From the NCBI GenBank assembly GCA_017509715.1, contig JAFWOU010000023.1, positions 62,001 through 126,000 of the forward strand: 64,000 bases of DNA, in the 5' to 3' direction. The notes beneath the pieces are model-generated. The model did not search any database. It was not told where the DNA came from and worked only from the letters and a program-made list of their open reading frames with translations. Positions 23,816 to 32,439 of the stretch are shown here, piece by piece (position 1 is the first letter of the stretch; each line of letters opens with the position of its first letter). A program made the translations under genes and the position numbers. The DNA is from Paludibacteraceae bacterium. Its GTDB lineage: Bacteria > Bacteroidota > Bacteroidia > Bacteroidales > Paludibacteraceae.

Positions 23816-26764
23816 ATGAATAAATTTATCTTTTTAATTTCTTTATTTGTATTAGTAATTAATGCTAATACAATATTTGCAGTTCTATGGGAGCCCGCTG
23901 AAGTGGGAGGTTTATACTATAGAGTATCTAATGTGGATGGGCAATATGTCGCTAGGGTGGATCATGTTGTAGACAAAACGATGACGAGTATTAGTATACC
24001 CGAGTCTATTTCTGTTATTTATAATGACACCACGACAATTATTTTTACGGTCATTGAAATCAATGATCATGCCTTTCAGAAAGATACGAGTTTGATCTAT
24101 ATAACTATCCCTAACAGCGTCACAAAAATTGGATGGCAAGCTTTCACTGCTTGCAGCAGTTTGACGTCTGTAACTATCGGCAACAGTGTTACAGACATTG
24201 GAAATAATGCTTTCCAGAATTGTATCAGTTTAACCTCTATTGACATCCCTAACAGCGTCACAAAAATTGGAGCTAGTGCTTTCTCTGGTTGCACCGGTTT
24301 GACCTCTGTTGAAATTCCGAATAGCGTCACAAAAATTGGAGCTAGTGCTTTCTCTGGTTGCACCGGTTTGACCTCTGTTGAAATTCCGAATAGCGTCACA
24401 AAAATTGGAGATAGTGCTTTCTTAGGTTGCACCGGTTTGACCTCTGTTGAAATTCCGAATAGCGTCACGAGCATTGGATCTTGGGCTTTTCGTGATTGTG
24501 AGAGTCTAACATCTGTGACTATTCCCAATACTATTACAGAGATTCAGGAACGCACATTTGAGGGTTGTTCAAGTATAACTTCTATAAATATTCCTTCAAC
24601 AGTTACTAATATTGGTTACCGAGCTTTTGCTGGATGTGGCTTTGCTTCAATAAAGATTCCTAATAGTGTCAATACTATTAGAGCACATGCTTTTGATGGA
24701 TGTAGAAACTTGGAGGAAATAACGATTCCGCATAATGTGCAATATATAGGCGAAGGTGATTATGACTACTATCACCAAGAGCAGAATTCTGGTAATATTT
24801 TTGTAGGATGTAATAAATTAGAGAAAATCGTATGGCTCGCCAGAAATTGTAGATCGAGTGGCTCAATTCAATCTTTTTGGGGTGTAAAAACTCAAATCAA
24901 GACATTTGTAATTGGTGATAGTGTGGATGTTATAATGAGAGGTTTATGTTATGGAATGTCCAACTTAGACACTTTGGTTATTCATTGTGAGTTAAATGCA
25001 GATTCCATTGGTGCATCTGCATTTAGCGGATGCAAAACATCGTATTTAGGGTTAGTAATGTCTGACTCAACTCCGAATATAAAATCCTTGTTTGCTGATA
25101 CATGGAATACAGTCAAAGAAATTGAACTTTTCCCGGGCAGTACCTCATGCGGAACACTGGTCGGAGGAACTAACCATTTACCATTTATGGGAAATCCTTC
25201 CGTTGAGAAAATCACCATTCCTGCAAACATCGCTGTCATACCCGATAGTACATTTATGAATTGTGCCAAACTGAAAGAAGTGACATTAGGATTGACGGAA
25301 GATGCAGGCGCAGCGAGCACTCCGCGCACTTCGCGCCGTATATCTAATGCGTATAAAGATGGAGGTACCATCGATGGCGAATCATGGGATCTTATTCAAG
25401 AGACAGATGTGAAAGATGAAGTGTTTAAAGGCTGCTCAAGTCTAAGTTCAATTTATTTTGGTAGAGGTGTGAAGTCTATTGGTGCAAGTGCGTGTGAGAA
25501 TTGCACAACTTTAACCAGAATACATTTGTCGGAGTCCTTAAGAGAAATTCATATGAACGCATTCAAAAACTGTCCGTTAACTTCTCTAAAGCTGCCCAAT
25601 TCTATTAATCGAATAAACCAAGGCGCATTTGAAGGCTGTGCTCTCACTGAAATTGAGATTCCTGCAAGTATGGATAATGCCTATGGCTTGGACGGCAAAG
25701 TTTTCGCAAATAACGCGGACTTGGAAAAGGTCGTAATCAATTGCTATGCAGACCAATGCCGTACAAATAGTAATAACCGACGCGATCAATTCGAAGGATG
25801 CGAAAATATCAAATCTATTACACTTAAAACCAAACATGATTCTCCGGCTCTGAATGACTTGTTTAGTCCAACGGTTATTAACAATTTGGAAGAACTGATC
25901 TACTTGCCGAATACAACAGAAATTCCAATGATGTTCAATTCGACGAATTGCAAATTTTCAAAATTAATGAAACTGGTGTTACCAGAAGGCCTTCAGAAAA
26001 TAGGGAGTGGCAACTTTAATGGATGTCACTTAACGACTCTGACTCTTCCATCTACTCTAAAAGAAATAGGAAGTTGTTCATTCCAGGATTGCCGCTTTAG
26101 TAGTATTATTTCAAAGGCGCAAGATGCCCCCAAATTGTATTATGAAGAAAATAAGCCGGATTTAGAAGTATTCCTTAATGTTTCTCGATCTACGCCTGTT
26201 GGTGTTCCTGACAAGTCGAAATATATGAATAGAAACATCTGGAAGGAGTTCCAGGATGCTATATACGCGAAGAATGACCATCAGCCGACCACATTAGCTA
26301 CAAATGAAGTAAATGTGACGACTACCAATAATTCGGCTACGGTTTCCTATCCGGTTGCAGATGGAGGATCAAGTGCTTCTATTACTTTGGCTTCGCAAGG
26401 CACAGGCGAAGAATATATATACTACAACACGGACATTCCTGTTGATGAAGCCAATATGCCCAGAAGAGCTGTCCATTTAACGACACGTGAAAATGACATG
26501 GATTCTTTTGCGGGGTATAGTTTTACTATTCAAAGTTTGGAAGCCAATACAACGTACGATTATACAGTAACGATTTATAACTCCACTGAAGAAGTCTTGG
26601 CAGAATACACGGGTTCATTTACCACTTTGGAAGATGAGGCCACAGCTATTGATCAAATTTCCAACGACCCGACGCAATTGCCCAATAAGCTCCTCCGCAA
26701 CGGCCAAATCCTCATCCTTCGTGGCGACCACACCTACACCGTCACCGGCCAAGAGTTGAGATAA
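23816..26764 (+). CDS. Secreted BspA-like LRR_5 surface protein
   Basis: 982 residues. Signal peptide MNKFIFLISLFVLVINANTIFA, then at least a dozen LRR_5 repeats of 23 residues (SVTKIGASAFSGCTGLTSVEIPN type) in two blocks with an intervening region, a beta-sandwich near 830-940, and the shared tail LPNKLLRNGQILILRGDHTY then TVTGQELR. BspA-type proteins act in adhesion. Three 69-bp units at 24251-24457 are nearly identical in DNA, a recent expansion. AT-rich compared with flanking genes. The promoter is probably the one at 23302, through the remnant. Confidence 0.88.
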   Translation: MNKFIFLISLFVLVINANTIFAVLWEPAEVGGLYYRVSNVDGQYVARVDHVVDKTMTSISIPESISVIYNDTTTIIFTVIEINDHAFQKDTSLIYITIPNSVTKIGWQAFTACSSLTSVTIGNSVTDIGNNAFQNCISLTSIDIPNSVTKIGASAFSGCTGLTSVEIPNSVTKIGASAFSGCTGLTSVEIPNSVTKIGDSAFLGCTGLTSVEIPNSVTSIGSWAFRDCESLTSVTIPNTITEIQERTFEGCSSITSINIPSTVTNIGYRAFAGCGFASIKIPNSVNTIRAHAFDGCRNLEEITIPHNVQYIGEGDYDYYHQEQNSGNIFVGCNKLEKIVWLARNCRSSGSIQSFWGVKTQIKTFVIGDSVDVIMRGLCYGMSNLDTLVIHCELNADSIGASAFSGCKTSYLGLVMSDSTPNIKSLFADTWNTVKEIELFPGSTSCGTLVGGTNHLPFMGNPSVEKITIPANIAVIPDSTFMNCAKLKEVTLGLTEDAGAASTPRTSRRISNAYKDGGTIDGESWDLIQETDVKDEVFKGCSSLSSIYFGRGVKSIGASACENCTTLTRIHLSESLREIHMNAFKNCPLTSLKLPNSINRINQGAFEGCALTEIEIPASMDNAYGLDGKVFANNADLEKVVINCYADQCRTNSNNRRDQFEGCENIKSITLKTKHDSPALNDLFSPTVINNLEELIYLPNTTEIPMMFNSTNCKFSKLMKLVLPEGLQKIGSGNFNGCHLTTLTLPSTLKEIGSCSFQDCRFSSIISKAQDAPKLYYEENKPDLEVFLNVSRSTPVGVPDKSKYMNRNIWKEFQDAIYAKNDHQPTTLATNEVNVTTTNNSATVSYPVADGGSSASITLASQGTGEEYIYYNTDIPVDEANMPRRAVHLTTRENDMDSFAGYSFTIQSLEANTTYDYTVTIYNSTEEVLAEYTGSFTTLEDEATAIDQISNDPTQLPNKLLRNGQILILRGDHTYTVTGQELR
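24251..24457 (+). repeat. Three tandem 69-bp LRR-coding repeats
   Basis: Units at 24251, 24320 and 24389. Units 1 and 2 differ at one base; unit 3 has a few changes (GATAGTGC for GCTAGTGC, and TTAGG for TCTGG). Each encodes exactly one 23-residue LRR, so copy change keeps the frame. Confidence 0.9.
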
Positions 26765-26857
26765 TCCCCATCTGTCCACTTCTCGGTGCTATTCCACCGA
26801 GCCCATCAAGCGCGAGACCATTCCAAAAGTATCGCGCGTCTATTTTTCTTCCTTTCC

Positions 26858-26874
26858 GTCGAATCAGATTCGAC
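26858..26874. repeat. Short perfect palindrome GTCGAATCAGATTCGAC
   Basis: Seven-base arms with a 3-nt loop in the LRR 3' flank. It has no T tract, so it is not a clear terminator. Confidence 0.4.
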
Positions 26875-26903
26875 ATAGACAACGTCCCCCCTTAAGGACT
26901 TTC

Positions 26904-26931
26904 TTCCGCTTGCTCATCCCTGCAAGCGGAA
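26904..26931 (+). terminator. Probable terminator of the LRR gene
   Basis: TTCCGCTTGC / GCAAGCGGAA perfect 10-bp stem, 8-nt loop, followed by the weak T-rich TTATTATAG. Confidence 0.6.
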
Positions 26932-26944
26932 TTATTATAGCGTA

Positions 26945-27005
26945 AGTGCCAAAAATGTGTAAAAATCACAAAATATAGTGCCGAAAATGTGTAAAATCAC
27001 ACAAA
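26945..27005. repeat. Two 32-bp-spaced direct repeats upstream of the ATPase gene
   Basis: AGTGCC-A/G-AAAATGTGTAAAA-TCACA at 26945 and 26977. Each contains the dyad GTGT-N5-CACA or similar. They lie 40-100 bp upstream of the -7 box, fitting operator sites. Confidence 0.55.
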
Positions 27006-27042
27006 AATCATACTTTTATTTGCTTTATTCAATAAAATTTCC

Positions 27043-27050
27043 TATCTTTG
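27043..27050 (+). promoter_or_regulatory. -7 box for the AAA_14/DUF4143 gene
   Basis: TATCTTTGCACC. It overlaps the TTG at 27048 that would otherwise be read as a start, so the start is placed at ATG 27075 (or 27081). Confidence 0.7.
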
Positions 27051-27074
27051 CACCGATTTTCAAATATCGATGAG

Positions 27075-28406
27075 ATGGATATGCAAATTGAAAGAGATGC
27101 CTTTGAGCAATTAAAAGCATGGAAACAAAGTCCGCATCGTAAACCCTTGTTGCTGCAAGGCGCACGGCAAATCGGCAAAACATGGTTGATGCGAGAGTTC
27201 GGCAAACGTGAATTCGATTACGTAGCAGAATTGAATTTCGATGAAATGCCGGAACTGCGTGAGCTATTTTCGCGCACAAAAGATACCAAACGCCTGATAA
27301 GCGAGTTGGCGCTTTATGTGCCAGTACCTATTGTTCCAGAACGTACTTTGCTCATCTTTGATGAGATACAGGAATCCGAAGCCGCTCTCAATTCACTCAA
27401 ATACTTTTGCGAAAATGCTCCAGAATACCCCATTATTGCTGCTGGTTCTCTTTTGGGTGTAGCCGTACGCAAAAAGAGCATGACCGTTCCTGTAGGAAAA
27501 GTGCAAACCATGTCGCTCTATCCTTTGACATTCAGGGAGTTTCTGCGTGCTGCTGATCCTTCAACTTATGATTACATCGAGCAAAATCTATCGCTTTCAC
27601 ATCTGCCGGAGATCATTTTGTCCAAATTGACGGATTCGTATCGTCGCTACATGGTATGCGGAGGTATGCCGGAAGCAGTCATCGCTTTGTTGGAAAACAG
27701 AGGCATGCAAGAAGTGGATCGCGTTTTAGGCGACATTTTGTATCTTTATCAGGCTGACTTTTCCAAGTATGCTACTCCGATAGAAGTAAACCGTATTACA
27801 GCCTTATGGCAATCACTTCCTTCCCAACTATCTAAAGAAAATCGCAAGTTTGTCTATAATGTTGTGCGCAGCGGAGCACGTGCCCGCGAGTACGAAGATG
27901 GCTTGTTCTGGTTGGAGGAAGCCGGATTGATTTATCGGTTGTACAATGTCAGCAAACCGGGTATTCCGCTTTCTGCTTATCGCGAGTTATCCGCGTTTAA
28001 GGTCTATGCGCTGGATTGCGGGCTATTGCGCCGTTTGGCACGTTTGGCTCCTGAAGTGGTGCTGTCCGGCAATGAACAGTACAAGGAATTTCGTGGAGCC
28101 ATGGCGGAGAACATGGTTTTACAGGCATTAGTGCCTCAACTGAATGGTGTGCCGTATTATTGGACGAGTGGCAATCAGGCTGAGATAGAATTCTTGGTGG
28201 AGCATATTGATAAAGTGATTCCTATAGAGGTAAAATCGGCTACGCGTATTAGTGGAGGAAGTCTCTCCTCTTATACAAGCCGATATAATCCGTCTCTTCG
28301 TGTGCGCTTTTCCATGAACAATCTGCAATATAACGGAGGCTTACTTAGTATACCTCTTCCGTTGGCAGATTGGATTATAACATTACTCACCACCATAGCC
28401 CAATAA
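27075..28406 (+). CDS. AAA_14 / DUF4143 ATPase
   Basis: 443 residues from ATG 27075 (MDMQIERDAFEQL); ATG 27081 is also possible. Walker A is LLLQGARQIGKTWLM and Walker B is LLIFDEIQES, with an arginine-rich AAA region. DUF4143 occupies about the last 200 residues (CGGMPEAVIALL, VYALDCGLLRRLARL, PYYWTSGNQAEIEFLVE, IPIEVKSATR), ending in a nuclease-like EVK pattern. A solitary ATPase type very common in Bacteroidota; role unresolved (mobile or defence association has been suggested). Single gene between two terminator-like signals. Confidence 0.88.
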   Translation: MDMQIERDAFEQLKAWKQSPHRKPLLLQGARQIGKTWLMREFGKREFDYVAELNFDEMPELRELFSRTKDTKRLISELALYVPVPIVPERTLLIFDEIQESEAALNSLKYFCENAPEYPIIAAGSLLGVAVRKKSMTVPVGKVQTMSLYPLTFREFLRAADPSTYDYIEQNLSLSHLPEIILSKLTDSYRRYMVCGGMPEAVIALLENRGMQEVDRVLGDILYLYQADFSKYATPIEVNRITALWQSLPSQLSKENRKFVYNVVRSGARAREYEDGLFWLEEAGLIYRLYNVSKPGIPLSAYRELSAFKVYALDCGLLRRLARLAPEVVLSGNEQYKEFRGAMAENMVLQALVPQLNGVPYYWTSGNQAEIEFLVEHIDKVIPIEVKSATRISGGSLSSYTSRYNPSLRVRFSMNNLQYNGGLLSIPLPLADWIITLLTTIAQ

Positions 28407-28449
28407 ATAAACTTCTTCCTGTCATCCATGCCTTCTTCTTTATCTCGTG

Positions 28450-28480
28450 CGCGAGTCAACCAGGCTCGCGTTTCTCTTTC
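28450..28480 (+). terminator. Terminator after the ATPase gene (copy 1 of a duplicated hairpin)
   Basis: CGCGAG-tcaaccagg-CTCGCG followed by TTTCTCTTTC. The surrounding 39 bp (28432-28470) recur exactly at 29330-29368. Confidence 0.8.
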
Positions 28481-28519
28481 TTCCATTTCAGGGTAATCTA
28501 ATTGCCCGCTCTCCTGTCG

Positions 28520-28551
28520 GTATACCGCTATACCGTTATACCGCTATACCG
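28520..28551. repeat. Octamer tandem repeat
   Basis: GTATACCG CTATACCG TTATACCG CTATACCG. The same unit (reverse complement) occurs in frame in the U32 gene at 48621-48650. Confidence 0.8.
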
Positions 28552-28672
28552 AGCCGCCCACACCAGTCGATGGTAGTTGTCCTTTGTCAATTAGCCCGGC
28601 ATTTGATGCCGGTTTTGAAAAAATGCACTGAGAAAAGTGAGAAATTTGAGAAAATATCGTGCCCTTGTGGCT

Positions 28673-28725
28673 AAGAAATAATCGTTCCGAAGGATAAGAA
28701 ATAATCGTTCCGTAGGATAAGAAAT
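28673..28725. repeat. 23-bp tandem repeat
   Basis: Two full units at 28673 and 28696 (AAGAAATAATCGTTCCG then A/T-AGGAT), differing at one base, plus a partial third (AAGAAAT). Confidence 0.8.
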
Positions 28726-28804
28726 TTGCCAAATTCTCCCTTTTCTCAAAATTCTCATGCAAAATTTGCATGGCGATATTGACGATGACTTTTCCTAAAT
28801 AGCG

Positions 28805-28914
28805 TTGACAGTTTTTAATAATTTTAACTAAAAGACTTGACACTCTCCTGGAAAATGTTTACACTTTCCTAAAAAAGTTGACATCGTCCTAAATTTGTTT
28901 ACATTCATAGTCCT
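28805..28914 (-). mobile_element. Possible IS21-like terminal relic (multiple end-type repeats)
   Basis: Four motifs [TT][GT]ACA-N..-TCCT start at 28837, 28858, 28878 and 28898 (20-21 bp apart), with a further TTGACA at 28805. On the minus strand they read AGGA...TGTCAA or TGTAAA in tandem. IS21-family ends carry several such tandem transposase sites. No istA/istB is present and the partner end was not found, so this is a relic at most; a regulator-binding array is the alternative. Confidence 0.35.
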
Positions 28915-28940
28915 GTTTTAATCGCTTGTCGTACAGGACT
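28909..28940. repeat. Inverted repeat AGTCCTGT...ACAGGACT
   Basis: Perfect 8-bp arms with a 16-nt loop at the edge of the TTGACA series. Confidence 0.6.
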
Positions 28941-29347
28941 TTAGCGTAAGCGCAGTTAGTGATTTCTTAGAGATTACTTGGTGATTTGTTATTCATTATC
29001 CTTATTATTGCCTAATCAGCGCATATGCATTGCCTACCTTTCCTTAGTCATTCTCGCCACCATCTCGCGACCATCCTTGACGTCACAGTTACATGCCTTA
29101 CACTTCAAACTATCCGATTCTTAAGATTTTCCTCACTAAGGGGCAAGTCATGGGCAAGTAAGGGTTGAGTCATGGTTTTCCCATGGTTTATATCTGCCTA
29201 TTTTCCCCTCTAAAAATATCCGATTATTAAGATTAGCAATATAGTCACCCATCTGTGATATTCGGGATGGTCCTGAGAGTGACTTTTTTACACCCAAACA
29301 CTGCAAAACGCTAGAATCGACGTTCCGATCTTCTTCTTTATCTCGTG

Positions 29348-29378
29348 CGCGAGTCAACCAGGCTCGCGCTTCTCTTTT
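29348..29378 (+). terminator. Copy 2 of the duplicated terminator hairpin
   Basis: Same CGCGAG-N9-CTCGCG hairpin with a T-rich tail, 898 bp from copy 1 and just upstream of the 29425 promoter. No gene of its own ends here. Confidence 0.7.
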
Positions 29379-29424
29379 TTTCAAAAATCTCACCCCAAAA
29401 TTTGTGCATGTCTAAAATTTTTCG

Positions 29425-29432
29425 TACCTTTG
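29425..29432 (+). promoter_or_regulatory. -7 box for the 29459 gene
   Basis: TACCTTTGCAGCC with TTTGTGCATGTC upstream; 26 bp before the ATG. Confidence 0.75.
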
Positions 29433-29458
29433 CAGCCCAAATCAAAATAATACTCTGA

Positions 29459-32425
29459 ATGATGAAACGCGTATTGTATTTCGTTGCCGTCATGGCGATG
29501 CTCTGTAGCGGGCATGCATGGGGACAACAGCTCAACGAGGGCTTTGAGGGCGAGTCATTCCCGCCGGAGGGATGGACAGTGATTGACGGTTATGCGGGTT
29601 ATGGCTGGAAGAAGGGCGTTAAGCTCCAGCACAACTGCGCCTATATCCAGGAGGTGTCCGGCACGGAGAACTGGCTCATCACGCCTCAGCTGCGTCCCGA
29701 TGCAGGAGAGAGTCTGCATTTCTCCGCTTGTATCGGTGACTATGCTTCCACCGGTGAACTGCGTATCGAGGTCTCGATGAGCGGCACCGATGCAGGCTCC
29801 TTCGAGGTGCTGGATACCTACTATACTTCACAGTCGAAAGGCGACGCTGCACATCGACTCTGGAAGACCGAGTGGGTGGAGTACACCCTGGATCTGAGTG
29901 CCTATGCCGGACAGCCGATCTATATCGGTTTTCATCAGGCAGGCGGCACGGATCGTATCTACCTGGATGACGTATATGGCGTCTCGCTGCGCGGCACGTC
30001 TGCCTGCGAGAATCCGTCTAATATCGTGCTGAGCGACCTTTCTGCGCATGCCGCTACGTTCACGTGGCAGGGTACGGCCAGTGACTACCAGTACCTGCTC
30101 GTGGAGAAGGGCGAAGAACTGGATTGGTCGGTAGCTACCACCATCACGGCTAAGACGGTGACCTTGACAGGTCTGTACGAAGAGACGGAATATGAGTTCT
30201 ACGTTCGTGCATACTGCTCGGCCGACGCACAGAGTCTGGCACCCAAGACCGGTTTTAAGACGCCGTGCGAACCCTTTGATATCCCTTGGTTGGAGACCTT
30301 CACCCGTGATGCTTCGGGTTCGGGTTTCACGATCGTAGAGCCGGACTGCTGGACCATAGCTACCAGCGGCACGATCAGCGTAGTCGGTGACGTGACCTAC
30401 GACGAGGAGAACAATGCTTCTACCGTGAACGGCCAAGCCCATCTGCAGGTGATTGGTGGCGGTCCTACCAGTACGCAGGTGTTCGCCATGCCGGCATTCA
30501 ATGCTCAACTCAACACCCTGGAGGTGGCGTTCGACTACAAGACCAGTCTCACCACCGAGGGCTGCGGCCAGCTGGAAGTGGGCTATATGACAAACCCCAA
30601 CAAGGCATCGACCTTCGTATCGCTGGAGACCCTGCCGCGTACGCTCACCTACCAGCATGCCGTAGTGCCGCTGAGCGACCTGCCGGCTAACGCCACGTAT
30701 ATCGCTTTCCGCTTCTCAGGCGGCACGAGCGACCTGGCGTCCGTATCGATGGACAATTTCGTGGTAGCGCTGATCGGTCAGTCGGGCGAGGTGGATCCCT
30801 CACAGGAGCAGATCCCCGATGCAGGCATCTATGCGCTCAACTATTGCGAGGCGTCGTTCACCTGGTACTCCTACAACAACTCGGCTTTTGCTATCGGCCT
30901 GTTCAACAGCACGAGCCAGGAATTGGTAGCCGGTATTACCGTCACCACCGAAGAGTGCGACCGCTTTGCTTACCAGGATGGCGTCGGATTCTCCGAGGAC
31001 GATGACTATGAGAATAAGTACTACTGCTCCACCAAGTGGATCCTGAACGTCGAGGAAGACGGTATGCAGCGCGGCGACGCATGGGCGAGCAGCGTGAAGA
31101 ATATCGGTACGGCTATCTCTCCTATCCTGGGTCTCAACCCGGGCGACTACCAGGTGCAGATATATGCGCTGCAGCAGGGCGAATCGGGCTACTCGATGGG
31201 TGAGAGTTTGGCTACTATCCCGTTCACGCTGGTGTCCCGCGAGGTGAGCAATCTGGCGGTAGCCGTAGCGGATGACAAAGCTTCGGCGACCCTCACCTGG
31301 GATGCACCCGAAATGGGTCAGGGCGAAAGGCTGTACGTACGCGTATGGTCGGGCGAGACCGTGGCCTACGACAACTTCTCGACCAAGGACCGTCCTACGA
31401 GTCCGCTGACCGTCAGCGTGCAGGAGGGCAAGTCGTATACGGCTATCGTGCAGGTAGTGGATAAGAACATGAACCCGATGGGTGCAGAGGTGGAGATAGG
31501 CTTCACCGTAGGCGTCAATACATACGAACCTACGAATGTGCATGCCGAAGTGGCCGGAGGAGACAATGTGACCTTCTCGTGGGACGTCACCACCGAGGCG
31601 GATCGCTACGTGATTACCCTCTTCTGCGACGGCGAGTTCTATACCACCCTCAACGTGAGCGGTACGTCCAAGCTCACCACCATGCCCAAGGACGGTACGT
31701 GGACCTGGACCGTACAGGCCTTCAACCAAGGCGAGAACGGCAACTACTATGAGGCCAGCAACGCCATCGAGGGCAATAGCTTTGTGACCAAGGCGGCGGA
31801 TATTCCGGAGGATGCCATCGTGATGAACGTATGGGGCATGGAAGCCGGCTACCTGGATCAGTTCGTAGATCAGTTCCCGGAGGGCAAATACGGCTGGATG
31901 GTGATGTTCGCTACGGGTGAAGAAGGCGGCACGGGTATGCCTATGCCCTACTTCCTGATCTATACCACCAAGGAGAATGCCATCTCGGGCGTGTATAACA
32001 CCACGCGCGGAAATATTGATATAGAGAGTTGCTATATTAATACCAATGGTACGCAGGCCGGTTGCATCATGGCGACCGATGCCGAGGTGCGTCTGCAGTT
32101 TGTGGCCTACGACGACGACAAGGCGGCGCAAGGACCGTACCGCTATGGCTACTATACCGGTCAGTTCCGGCTGGTAGGCGAGGATGGCAACACGTATGTG
32201 GGTAAGTTTATGGAGACGTTCTGCAATTCGTTCAACTATTCCACCGCCGGTGCGTCGATTCGCGACCATAAGGGTATGTGGGACGAAGATCCCGACTATA
32301 TCGCGCCGGAAGGGTTTGAGAACGCCAATGCCAATGCTAACGCCGTCAAGGTGCTCCGTGACGGCCAGGTCCTGATCCTCCGCGGCGACCGCATCTATAC
32401 TATCACCGGCCAAATCCTGAAATAA
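29459..32425 (+). CDS. Large secreted adhesin-like protein (cleaved-adhesin/choice-of-anchor domains, FN3)
   Basis: 988 residues. Signal peptide MMKRVLYFVAVMAMLCSGHAWG, then a jelly-roll domain of the cleaved adhesin / choice-of-anchor J type (LNEGFEGESFPPEGWTVIDG, ENWLITPQL, YIGFHQAGGTDRIYLDDV). An FN3 domain lies near 185-265, a second jelly-roll near 275-445 (FRFSGGTSDLASVSMDNF), a further FN3 near 690-780, and the shared tail VKVLRDGQVLILRGD then TITGQILK. ATG 29462 is an equally good start. Probably surface or extracellular; in Porphyromonas such domains occur in gingipain/haemagglutinin proteins. 14 bp before the next gene. Confidence 0.82.
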   Translation: MMKRVLYFVAVMAMLCSGHAWGQQLNEGFEGESFPPEGWTVIDGYAGYGWKKGVKLQHNCAYIQEVSGTENWLITPQLRPDAGESLHFSACIGDYASTGELRIEVSMSGTDAGSFEVLDTYYTSQSKGDAAHRLWKTEWVEYTLDLSAYAGQPIYIGFHQAGGTDRIYLDDVYGVSLRGTSACENPSNIVLSDLSAHAATFTWQGTASDYQYLLVEKGEELDWSVATTITAKTVTLTGLYEETEYEFYVRAYCSADAQSLAPKTGFKTPCEPFDIPWLETFTRDASGSGFTIVEPDCWTIATSGTISVVGDVTYDEENNASTVNGQAHLQVIGGGPTSTQVFAMPAFNAQLNTLEVAFDYKTSLTTEGCGQLEVGYMTNPNKASTFVSLETLPRTLTYQHAVVPLSDLPANATYIAFRFSGGTSDLASVSMDNFVVALIGQSGEVDPSQEQIPDAGIYALNYCEASFTWYSYNNSAFAIGLFNSTSQELVAGITVTTEECDRFAYQDGVGFSEDDDYENKYYCSTKWILNVEEDGMQRGDAWASSVKNIGTAISPILGLNPGDYQVQIYALQQGESGYSMGESLATIPFTLVSREVSNLAVAVADDKASATLTWDAPEMGQGERLYVRVWSGETVAYDNFSTKDRPTSPLTVSVQEGKSYTAIVQVVDKNMNPMGAEVEIGFTVGVNTYEPTNVHAEVAGGDNVTFSWDVTTEADRYVITLFCDGEFYTTLNVSGTSKLTTMPKDGTWTWTVQAFNQGENGNYYEASNAIEGNSFVTKAADIPEDAIVMNVWGMEAGYLDQFVDQFPEGKYGWMVMFATGEEGGTGMPMPYFLIYTTKENAISGVYNTTRGNIDIESCYINTNGTQAGCIMATDAEVRLQFVAYDDDKAAQGPYRYGYYTGQFRLVGEDGNTYVGKFMETFCNSFNYSTAGASIRDHKGMWDEDPDYIAPEGFENANANANAVKVLRDGQVLILRGDRIYTITGQILK

Positions 32426-32439
32426 AACCCTACAATAGT

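Larger units (their letters stand above)
28552..29329. other. Gene-free repeat-rich stretch
   Basis: No supported reading frame on either strand and no tRNA or rRNA recognised. It holds the 23-bp tandem pair (28673), the TTGACA/TTTACA series (28837), an inverted repeat (28909-28940), two copies of ATCCGATTnTTAAGATT (about 29115 and 29218) and a hairpin AGTCAC...GTGACT before T6 at 29243-29290. Confidence 0.6.

Noticed and set aside
27048..27074. Upstream TTG start for the AAA_14/DUF4143 gene
   Set aside because: The TTG is part of the TATCTTTG promoter box, so transcription would begin after it.
28544..28843. 99-codon minus-strand frame in the gene-free region
   Set aside because: It runs through the 23-bp tandem repeat, has no promoter or family pattern and shows repeat-driven composition.
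30800..32413. 537-codon minus-strand frame opposite the 29459 gene
   Set aside because: Shadow frame; the plus strand has promoter, signal peptide, recognisable domains and the shared tail.
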